Shown here piece after piece: positions 7,451 through 13,000 of a DNA stretch of 13,000 bases; the first letter of the stretch is position 1; each line of letters starts with the position of its first letter. Made by a program: the position numbers and the translations under genes. Origin of the DNA: an uncultured Clostridia bacterium (GTDB lineage: Bacteria > Bacillota > Clostridia > TANB77 > CAG-508); assembly GCA_934162925.1 (NCBI GenBank), contig CAKPJR010000021.1, forward strand, positions 1-13,000, written 5' to 3'. A model generated the notes under the pieces. It did not search any database. It was not told the origin of the DNA and saw nothing but the letters and a program-made list of their open reading frames with translations.

Positions 7451-8239
7451 TTAGCCCTGAACATTTTTTACAGCACCTATCGCTGTTAAGAATTGTGAAT
7501 TTTTTGGAATTTCAAAACTTACATCATGTAGTATTGACACTCTTTTCAATATATCTTCTATTAATGGTAGTGTTGTAATTGTTCCTATAAGGACAACTTC
7601 TTTTGTTTTTGTATTTTTTAAAGCCATTGCACACATAACAGCAATAGATTCAATTATCATATTTAGTATTCCTTTAACTACATCAGCTTCATTTGCATCT
7701 GATTCTATTTTTCCAAGATTAGAAACCGTTGTATCCATATCTAAATTAGAAAGTTTTGCTTGAGTTATATCTTTTAATCTTAAATCAACTTTGTTCAAAT
7801 TTCCTTTTAATAGCAACTCTTTTATATCGTCAAAGTTATTAATATCGGTAAGTCTTTTTACTAAATTAATAAGAGTTCCTCCGCCTAGTCCAGTTCCTCC
7901 TAAATGCATAGCATTCTCTTCATTTTTTAGAATAAAGGCTGTCCCAGTTCCGATACTTGCTATTAAACAATTTTTGTTTACACAGTTTGCAATAGCTTCA
8001 AATTCGCCTACTATTTTTGTTGGTTTATTATAAATATTTCCTTTAATTTTTACTGCTCTTACTCCTGTTATCACAAATTCTTCTATTTCTTCTAAATTTA
8101 TATTATTATCATTAATAAATTTTTCTATTACTTTTTTTTCATTTTTTTCAGAATATATTCCTTTATTTATTAAATTGTTATTTTTTATTTGAACTATTTT
8201 TGTCATTGTGCTTCCAAAATCTATTCCTATAATACTCAT
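7451..8239 (-). CDS. coaW: Type II pantothenate kinase
   Basis: It phosphorylates pantothenate with ATP, the first step of coenzyme A synthesis. The staphylococcal type II enzymes are unusual in not being feedback-inhibited by CoA. The 262-residue protein matches the length of S. aureus CoaW (about 267). It has the acetate/sugar-kinase (ASKHA) fold signatures: DFGSTMTKI (7-15) for phosphate binding, VGEFEAIANC (77-86) containing the expected catalytic Glu, SIGTGTAF (95-102) and HLGGTGLGGGT (112-122). The C-terminal VVLIGTITTLPLIE is the adenosine-site strand. ATG at 8239 follows AGGGG with 5 bases spacing. It lies 67 bases after galK with a GC-rich hairpin between, and appears to share the galK promoter. 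Type II enzymes also occur in other Bacillota besides Staphylococcus. Confidence 0.9.
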   Translation of the reverse strand: MSIIGIDFGSTMTKIVQIKNNNLINKGIYSEKNEKKVIEKFINDNNINLEEIEEFVITGVRAVKIKGNIYNKPTKIVGEFEAIANCVNKNCLIASIGTGTAFILKNEENAMHLGGTGLGGGTLINLVKRLTDINNFDDIKELLLKGNLNKVDLRLKDITQAKLSNLDMDTTVSNLGKIESDANEADVVKGILNMIIESIAVMCAMALKNTKTKEVVLIGTITTLPLIEDILKRVSILHDVSFEIPKNSQFLTAIGAVKNVQG

Positions 8240-8267
8240 AATTACCCCTGTCCTTACAATGAATAAC

Positions 8268-8286
8268 GGGCGAACAAAGTTCGCCC
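8268..8286 (-). repeat. GC-rich hairpin between galK and coaW
   Basis: GGGCGAAC-AAA-GTTCGCCC is a perfect 8-base stem with a 3-base loop, conspicuously GC-rich in this A+T-rich DNA, and is flanked on the + strand by CCCTTTT. On the minus strand it lies 20 bases after the galK stop and 28 bases before the coaW start, but the U-tract after it is poor. It may be a partial terminator, an mRNA-stabilising stem, or a copy of a dispersed palindromic repeat; similar GGGCGAnC hairpins recur in Bacillota intergenic regions as far as I recall. Confidence 0.6.
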
Positions 8287-8306
8287 CCCTTTTACATTAT
8301 TTTCTT

Positions 8307-9470
8307 TTATAATATTGTTGGTCCATTTCCTATTTCTACTGCATAGAAGTTTGCTTCATAACCAATTTTTTCTTTATATTCTTTTCCTACATTTTTTATA
8401 AAATCATCTACTTTATCTGACTTTACTATACTTACTGCACATCCTCCGAAGCCTGCTCCCGTCATTCTTGCTCCTATTACTCCATCTTGTTTTAAACTCT
8501 CTTCTACTAAAGTATCTAATTCTTTTCCTGTAACTTCATAATCATCTCTTAAAGAATTATGAGAAGCTATCATAAGCTTTCCTAATTCTTCTATTTTGTT
8601 TGATTCTAGTGCTTTTACAGCTTTTATAGTTCTTTGATTTTCATATACAGCATGTCTTGCTCTTTTTTGTCTTATTTCACTTTTTATTAAATCTTTATTT
8701 TCTTCAAACTCTTCTTCAGTAAGTTCTCCTAAAGATTTTATATTTAATTTTTGTTGCAATTCCTTTAAAGCTTCTTCACATTCTGCTCTTCTCTCATTAT
8801 ACTTAGAATCACCTAGTCCTCTTTTTTTATTAGTATTCATTATTACTATTTTGGCATCTTCTAGCTTTATTGGTGCATATTCATATTCTAGATTAGCTGT
8901 ATCTAAAAATACTGCACAATCTTTTTTTCCGTTTGCTATTACAAATTGATCCATTATTCCACAGTTTACACCTACATATTTGTTCTCTGCTTTTTGTCCT
9001 AATAAAGCTAATTTTATCATGTCTAAATCCAAATTAAATAAATCTTTAAGAACAAATCCTGTCAATACTTCTATTGAAGCAGATGAAGAAAGTCCAGAAC
9101 TATTTGGAATTGTTCCATAATACACTATGTCAAATCCCTTGTCTATATTAAACCCTTCATCTTTCATAGCCCAAATCATTGATTTAGGATAATTAATCCA
9201 GTCTTCTTTAGGATTATATCTTAAGTTATCTATTGTAGATTCTAACACTCCTAGCTTTTCAAAGTTCATTGAATATAGTCTTAATTTATTATCGTTTCTT
9301 TTTCTTGCAACTGCATATGTTCCCATTGTTAATGCACAAGGGAATACGTGTCCTCCATTATAATCTGTGTGTTCTCCAATTAAATTCACTCTTCCTGGTG
9401 CAAAATATTCTTTAATTTCTCCTTCGTTTCCAAATAACTCTTCAAATTTTGTTTTAACTTTCTCTTTCAT
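8307..9470 (-). CDS. galK: Galactokinase (GHMP family)
   Basis: It phosphorylates alpha-D-galactose with ATP to galactose-1-phosphate, the entry step of the Leloir pathway. The 387-residue protein has all three GHMP motifs: GRVNLIGEHTDY (26-37, the galactokinase signature), the phosphate loop GLSSSAS (126-132), and GARMTGAGFGGC (333-344). The catalytic Asp174 lies in CGIMDQF. Two in-frame ATGs compete: at 9482 with no binding site, and at 9470 with GGAGG (9476-9480) five bases upstream. I chose 9470. A promoter lies in the 110-base gap upstream. No galT, galE, galactose transporter or regulator is present here, so galactose-1-phosphate must be processed by genes elsewhere. coaW follows and may be co-transcribed. 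Confidence 0.95.
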   Translation of the reverse strand: MKEKVKTKFEELFGNEGEIKEYFAPGRVNLIGEHTDYNGGHVFPCALTMGTYAVARKRNDNKLRLYSMNFEKLGVLESTIDNLRYNPKEDWINYPKSMIWAMKDEGFNIDKGFDIVYYGTIPNSSGLSSSASIEVLTGFVLKDLFNLDLDMIKLALLGQKAENKYVGVNCGIMDQFVIANGKKDCAVFLDTANLEYEYAPIKLEDAKIVIMNTNKKRGLGDSKYNERRAECEEALKELQQKLNIKSLGELTEEEFEENKDLIKSEIRQKRARHAVYENQRTIKAVKALESNKIEELGKLMIASHNSLRDDYEVTGKELDTLVEESLKQDGVIGARMTGAGFGGCAVSIVKSDKVDDFIKNVGKEYKEKIGYEANFYAVEIGNGPTIL

Positions 9471-9475
9471 TTTTT

Positions 9476-9480
9476 CCTCC
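9476..9480 (-). promoter_or_regulatory. Ribosome binding site that sets the galK start
   Basis: GGAGG lies 5 bases before ATG 9470 and overlaps the in-frame ATG at 9482-9480. The upstream ATG has only A/T-rich sequence before it, so initiation at 9470 (MKEKVKTKF) is favoured. Confidence 0.7.
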
Positions 9481-9543
9481 ATATATTATAAATTTTATAA
9501 TTATAGTCCATTTGTTAAAATTTGAATATAGCATTACAATGGC

Positions 9544-9573
9544 ATTTTACCACAAATTGTATTTTAGAATCAA
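9544..9573 (-). promoter_or_regulatory. Promoter for galK-coaW
   Basis: TTGATT (9568-9573) and TAAAAT (9544-9549) are 18 bases apart, and TGG directly before the -10 box gives an extended -10 element (TGn). It lies just after the end of the GT4 gene. A second TATAAT at 9500-9505 has only a poor -35 (TATTCA) and is a weaker alternative closer to the gene. Confidence 0.55.
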
Positions 9574-9591
9574 CTAGTTATTAAAAATTCT

Positions 9592-10740
9592 TCATTTAAC
9601 CGGTTGTGCAATACTTGCAGGTCCTTCCTTTACTGGATTTGGTTTCCCTTCAACTATAGAATTTACTAATTTTTCAAAGTTTTGTACCGCAACTTTAGCT
9701 GTCCAAGTTTCTGCTATTGTTTTATAAGCATTTATGGATAGTTTTTCTCTTAGTTCTTTATCTTTAATTACCCTAATAGTCTTTTTATAAAAATCTTCAA
9801 AACTTGTATACGCTAATCCATTTTCATCGCTTTTAATTAAGAAAGGAACTCCTCCTATTCCTTTATACGCAATTACTGCGCATCCACTATTCATAGCTTC
9901 ATTTAAAACAACGCCCCATCTTTCGCTTTTATCACTTGTACAAATAAATATATTTGCTTTTTCCATATATGCTCTTACTTTATCAGATTTCACTGCTCCT
10001 ATTAATTTTATTTGATTGGTTAAACTATTTTTTTCAATTTGCATTTTGGTCTCGTCAAATAGTGCCCCATTACCTATCATTTTAATTTCAAACTCACAGT
10101 TGTCTTCTTTTAATTTTTGAGCTAACTTAACTACATATTCTGGATGTTTTTCTTTTATAAATCTTCCTACCCAAATAATTTCTATTTTTTTATTTTCTTT
10201 TTGTTTTAGCAATTCTTCTATGTTGTATATTTTTGTTTCTGGAAAATATCCCCATTTAAAGCATTTATTTTTATACATTCCTAATTCATTGAAATCATTT
10301 GGTCCATAACTACTTGCACATAATAAATATAGGTTTTTGTTCTTTTTATATTTTAGATGCCTATCATATACTTTTTTAGAATTTTCAAAATCAAATATAC
10401 TAAGTACTCCATTATAAAAAATTCTTGCATAGTATCTAAATGTAATCTTATCTTGTTTTAGCCTCTCTTTTATATAGTCATCTGTTGGTGTAGAACCCGC
10501 TATAACTATGTCACTGTCTACTGCTAATTTTGTAGCTTTATCATATTCTTCTTTGCTTTCATATGCTTTTAATACAAATGGATAGTCATTATCCATATCT
10601 TTATATCCTAAGGAAATTCTTTCTTGATTTATTTTTTCCATAGATACAAACTTAAAATCTTCACCATATTTTTTATACATTTCTAAGCAAAATGGAAGTT
10701 GATGATGTGTAAGAAAATTTGAATAAAATGTTATTTTCAT
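9592..10740 (-). CDS. Glycosyltransferase, GT-B fold, GT4 family
   Basis: It probably transfers a sugar from a nucleotide donor to a lipid or glycan acceptor; neither donor nor acceptor can be read from the sequence. The 382-residue protein has a divergent N-terminal acceptor domain (about 1-180). The C-terminal donor-binding domain starts with IIWVGRFIKEKHPEYVV (188-204, with the usual Arg and Lys for the diphosphate). It ends with the EX7E motif ERWGVVLNE (273-281), followed by AMNSGCAVIAY. A Pro-rich tail after about residue 365 (NPVKEGPASIAQPVK) lies outside the fold. No membrane helix is evident. ATG at 10740 follows GGAG six bases upstream, and the start lies 12 bases after the rdgB-like stop, so it is the last gene of the alkD unit. 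A role in surface polysaccharide or glycolipid synthesis is inferred only from family. Confidence 0.85.
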   Translation of the reverse strand: MKITFYSNFLTHHQLPFCLEMYKKYGEDFKFVSMEKINQERISLGYKDMDNDYPFVLKAYESKEEYDKATKLAVDSDIVIAGSTPTDDYIKERLKQDKITFRYYARIFYNGVLSIFDFENSKKVYDRHLKYKKNKNLYLLCASSYGPNDFNELGMYKNKCFKWGYFPETKIYNIEELLKQKENKKIEIIWVGRFIKEKHPEYVVKLAQKLKEDNCEFEIKMIGNGALFDETKMQIEKNSLTNQIKLIGAVKSDKVRAYMEKANIFICTSDKSERWGVVLNEAMNSGCAVIAYKGIGGVPFLIKSDENGLAYTSFEDFYKKTIRVIKDKELREKLSINAYKTIAETWTAKVAVQNFEKLVNSIVEGKPNPVKEGPASIAQPVK

Positions 10741-10752
10741 AATATGCTCCTT

Positions 10753-11355
10753 TTATTTTAAATTTTTTAGTAATTCTATTAATGCTTTTTCTCTGTGTGT
10801 ATGTTTTAGTTCATTTGCACTTAATTCATTCATAACTTTTCCATGAAATTCATCTGGCATAAATACAGGTCCATATGTAAGTTTTCCCATAGGTCCTGGT
10901 TTAATTGCTATTTTTCCTTTTGTTTCTCCCCTTGCTACTATTTTTGTTCCATCTTTAAGTATTGATGTTAATACACAAACGAATTTAGCTGTTCTTTTAT
11001 CCATTGGTATTCCTTTTAATTCTGTTAAAAGTTTGTTTATAGATGTTTCTTGTGGTGCATGGTCTCCTGCATATCTGGCACTATGTACTCCAGGTCTTCC
11101 ATCTAAAGCATCTACACATAGTCCAGCATCATCTGTTATTATTGTTTCATTTATATTGTTTTTACTGCAAAATTCTTTTATTGCTTTTGCTTTTATTAGA
11201 GAATTTTCTTCAAAAGTTGTTCCATTTTCATCTATTTCTTCATTAAAATTTATGTCTTTTAAAGAAATTACTTCTACATTTATATTATTATTATCAAAAA
11301 AATTTTTTATTTCTTCTAATTTTGCTTTATTGCTACTTCCATATATTATTTTCAT
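10753..11355 (-). CDS. RdgB/HAM1-family non-canonical purine NTP pyrophosphatase, divergent
   Basis: Family members hydrolyse dITP, ITP and XTP to monophosphates, keeping deaminated purines out of DNA and RNA. The 200-residue length is typical. SSNKAKLEEI (7-16) carries the phosphate-contacting Asn and Lys, FEENSLIKAKA (49-59) the conserved Glu and Lys, and TDDAGLCVDALDGRPGVHSARYAG (74-97) the catalytic Asp75/Asp76. The base-recognition part is unusual: where most members have GFGYDPIF, this protein has GKLTYGPVF (157-165), so the conserved Phe and Asp are Leu and Gly, and SHR is THR (186-188). ATG at 11355 follows GGAG. The gap to the kinase gene upstream is 14 bases and to the GT4 gene 12, so it is mid-operon. 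Family membership is firm; canonical ITP/XTP specificity is less so. Confidence 0.85.
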   Translation of the reverse strand: MKIIYGSSNKAKLEEIKNFFDNNNINVEVISLKDINFNEEIDENGTTFEENSLIKAKAIKEFCSKNNINETIITDDAGLCVDALDGRPGVHSARYAGDHAPQETSINKLLTELKGIPMDKRTAKFVCVLTSILKDGTKIVARGETKGKIAIKPGPMGKLTYGPVFMPDEFHGKVMNELSANELKHTHREKALIELLKNLK

Positions 11356-11369
11356 TTTGTGCTCCTATA

Positions 11370-12200
11370 TTACTTTATTCTATTTATTAGATATGGTATC
11401 TTGGTTTCAAAGTTTACTCCATATGCATCTTCTTTATTTGTTTTATATGTACCATTAATTGTTTCCCAAACATAATCTACTGCAATTTTTAATCCTTCTT
11501 CTATCGTATTATTATTAGTTATTGCTCCCACTAGTGTACTAGCAAAAACATCCCCTGTTCCATGATATTTGGCAGGTACTTTTTCTTTAAAATATGTAAA
11601 AAATTTATTAGTTTCTTTGTTATATGACATTACTCCCAGTTCATTATCTTTAAAGCTTACACCTGTTAAAACAACATATTTAGGTCCTAAATTACTTAAC
11701 TCTATTAACATATGTTTTATTTCTTCTTCACTATATTTTTCTTTATATTCTGTTTCTAGCATATAACTTGCTTCTGTAAGATTTGGAACTATTATATCTG
11801 CCGTTTTACAAAGTTCTTTCATTTCTTTAACAAAATTTGTATCAAATCCTGCATATAGTTTGCCATTGTCTGCCATAACAGGATCTATAAATATAAAATT
11901 CTCTGATGTTTTAAACTGTTTAAAAAATTCTTTTAGCATATCTATTTGTTCTATTGATCCTAAGTATCCTGTATAAATCCCATCAAAATTAAATTTTTCT
12001 TGTTTCCAATGACTTGCAATTTTAGGCAAATCGTTAGTTAAATCTCTGTATGTAAAATTTTTAAATGCTGTATGTGTTGAAAGTACCGCTGTTGGAATAA
12101 CTGCTGTTTCTATTCCCATTGCGGATATTATTGGAAGTGCCACAGTAAGTGAGCATTTTCCTACGCATGATATATCTTGTATTGTTACAATTCTTTTCAT
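11370..12200 (-). CDS. Pyridoxamine/pyridoxal kinase (PfkB/ribokinase superfamily)
   Basis: It phosphorylates pyridoxal, pyridoxamine or pyridoxine with ATP in vitamin B6 salvage, producing the precursor of, or directly, pyridoxal phosphate. The 276-residue protein opens with KRIVTIQDISCVGKCSLTVALP, characteristic of the PdxY/pyridoxamine kinase branch. It continues with TAVLSTHTAF (38-46), DGIYTGYLG (73-81), DPVMADNGKLY (106-116) and IIVPNLTEA (136-144). The catalytic segment is YHGTGDVFAS (212-221), with Asp217 as base and GTGD forming the anion hole. Its ATG at 12200 comes one base after the stop of the alkD-like gene, and its GGAG binding site lies inside that gene's last codons, so translation is probably coupled. 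PLP is the cofactor of the phosphorylase encoded nearby, though that is not evidence of a link. pdxY and pdxK are both used as names for this branch. Confidence 0.92.
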   Translation of the reverse strand: MKRIVTIQDISCVGKCSLTVALPIISAMGIETAVIPTAVLSTHTAFKNFTYRDLTNDLPKIASHWKQEKFNFDGIYTGYLGSIEQIDMLKEFFKQFKTSENFIFIDPVMADNGKLYAGFDTNFVKEMKELCKTADIIVPNLTEASYMLETEYKEKYSEEEIKHMLIELSNLGPKYVVLTGVSFKDNELGVMSYNKETNKFFTYFKEKVPAKYHGTGDVFASTLVGAITNNNTIEEGLKIAVDYVWETINGTYKTNKEDAYGVNFETKIPYLINRIK

Positions 12201-12201
12201 T

Positions 12202-12888
12202 TTATCTTCTCCTCTTTAAAGTTCTTAAATATTCCTTTTGTTCGTTTGTTATTCTATAAGATTCTATTGCTTTTTGAATCCCCTTATTATATGTAGAATC
12301 ATCTATTTTAGTTATTTTCAAAAAATCTAATGTTTTATTATAGTATTTTATTAAACATATTGAAATTGCCCAAGCATTTGCCATTTGCACATAATACTTA
12401 TCTAATTTTACATTGTCTAGTATTTGTAGCATTTGGTCTATATATTTGTCATTTATATAATAATCTAAAAGCATTACAATAGCAAAACGTACTTCATATT
12501 CTTGTTTTGATTTTAAATACTGTTTTATAACTTCGAACATTTCTGGTTGATGTTTTTTTGTTATTTTTAGTCCAGCGCAAAAAGTATCGCAAACAGCCCA
12601 GCTGTTTATTTTAGGGACAAATTCTTCTACTTGTTTTATTACTTCTTCTATTGGCTCTTTTGTTTGAAAGCCTATTAACATCCCTTGAATTACTAACTCT
12701 TCATAATATTTACCTTCGATTTTTATATCTTTCAAATTATTGCTTTTATATAGTTCTTTTGCATATTCACGTAGTCTCGGAATTCTAACGCCAATAATAT
12801 TATCCATGTCTGGACATAAACTTCCATGAAATTCTTTGTATTTCAGATCTTGCATTTCAAACAAATCTTGTCTAATTTTATTTTCCAT
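12202..12888 (-). CDS. AlkD-like DNA alkylation repair glycosylase
   Basis: AlkD enzymes excise positively charged alkylated bases such as 7-methylguanine and 3-methyladenine, starting base excision repair. They use a solenoid of HEAT-like helical repeats that traps the damaged base without flipping it. The 228-residue length fits. IIGVRIPRLREYAK (31-44) is the characteristic N-terminal segment. The active-site residues of Bacillus cereus AlkD (Trp109, Asp113, Arg148, Trp187) have clear counterparts: Trp97 and Asp101 in NSWAVCDTF, Arg134 in EVRFAIVMLLDYYI, and Trp173 in ANAWAISICLI. The ATG at 12888 has a modest AAAGGG upstream; a good promoter lies at 12912-12940. It is the first gene of a packed four-gene unit. 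The C-terminus ends in three arginines encoded by the next gene's ribosome binding site. Some family members lack glycosylase activity, but all key residues are here. Confidence 0.92.
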   Translation of the reverse strand: MENKIRQDLFEMQDLKYKEFHGSLCPDMDNIIGVRIPRLREYAKELYKSNNLKDIKIEGKYYEELVIQGMLIGFQTKEPIEEVIKQVEEFVPKINSWAVCDTFCAGLKITKKHQPEMFEVIKQYLKSKQEYEVRFAIVMLLDYYINDKYIDQMLQILDNVKLDKYYVQMANAWAISICLIKYYNKTLDFLKITKIDDSTYNKGIQKAIESYRITNEQKEYLRTLKRRR

Positions 12889-12911
12889 AAAATCGACCCT
12901 TTCTTGCTTTA

Positions 12912-12940
12912 TTTATATCATATTATTTTTTAATTCTCAA
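12912..12940 (-). promoter_or_regulatory. Sigma-A type promoter for the alkD-like / B6 kinase / rdgB-like / GT4 unit
   Basis: TTGAGA (12935-12940) and TATAAA (12912-12917) are 17 bases apart, with TGA directly before the -10 box forming an extended -10. It predicts a short leader of about 20 bases before ATG 12888. Confidence 0.65.
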
Positions 12941-12958
12941 TTTTATTTTAAATATTTA

Positions 12959-13000
12959 TTAAAATGTTGGTGCAGGTCCTGTGTCTGCCCAAAAGAAACT
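12959..13000 (-). CDS. C-terminal end of an upstream gene, product not recognised
   Basis: Reading from the right edge, one minus-strand frame gives SFFWADTGPAPTF followed by TAA at 12959-12961. I prefer it because its codons look more like those of the neighbouring genes than the other two open frames do, and because it ends just before the alkD promoter. The peptide is too short to name a family. No hairpin terminator is visible between its stop and the promoter at 12940. Confidence 0.35.
   Translation of the reverse strand, partial: SFFWADTGPAPTF

Noticed and set aside
11033..11458. Long open frames on the + strand (also at 209-517, 746-991, 1097-1405, 4274-4585 and others)
   Set aside because: They lie antisense inside well-identified minus-strand genes, have no proper binding sites, and their translations are low-complexity Ser/Phe/Leu-rich shadows of A+T-rich coding sequence.
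12941..13000. Start of a + strand gene (ATG at 12964) running off the right edge
   Set aside because: No promoter or binding site precedes it, all other genes are on the minus strand, and the minus-strand frame ending at 12959 is more plausible.
1..13000. CRISPR array, tandem repeats, insertion sequence, prophage, tRNA or rRNA
   Set aside because: No regularly spaced repeats, transposase or phage-like proteins, or recognisable structural RNA sequence were seen on either strand.

Overview
The window is strongly A+T-rich, and every convincing gene lies on the minus strand, so transcription runs from the right edge toward the left. Short intergenic gaps, strong AGGAGG-type ribosome binding sites, and LCP, VanZ-like and type II pantothenate kinase (CoaW) genes point to a low-GC Bacillota, most likely a Clostridia-like gut or anaerobic bacterium. 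No rRNA, tRNA, CRISPR array, transposase or phage gene was seen. The content is ordinary chromosomal housekeeping and envelope metabolism, and I did not find a convincing new system.

In transcription order (right to left), the right edge holds the last codons of an unidentified gene. A promoter at 12912-12940 then starts a tightly packed unit: an AlkD-like DNA glycosylase, a pyridoxal/pyridoxamine kinase, a divergent RdgB/HAM1 nucleotide pyrophosphatase, and a GT4 glycosyltransferase. A second promoter (9544-9573) drives galactokinase (galK) and type II pantothenate kinase (coaW), which are separated by a GC-rich hairpin. A third promoter (7397-7425, TTGACA/GATAAT) drives an alpha-glucan (glycogen) phosphorylase gene, broken into two frames by an apparent one-base insertion. 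It is followed by pyruvate kinase and an LCP-family envelope polymer ligase, and this stretch ends at a strong hairpin terminator (2207-2247). A fourth promoter (2125-2153) drives a membrane-bound CapD/FlaA1-type nucleotide-sugar 4,6-dehydratase and the start of a VanZ-like gene cut by the left edge.

The functional themes are carbon entry into glycolysis (galK, glycogen phosphorylase, pyruvate kinase), cofactor salvage (CoA and vitamin B6), sanitation of damaged bases and nucleotides (AlkD, RdgB), and cell-surface glycan assembly (CapD-like, LCP, GT4). The points most worth a second look are the glgP frameshift, the altered base-recognition motif in the RdgB homologue, and several inverted repeats at gene boundaries. 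No gap between genes exceeds about 150 bases; the longest, 2101-2245, is filled by a terminator and a promoter.
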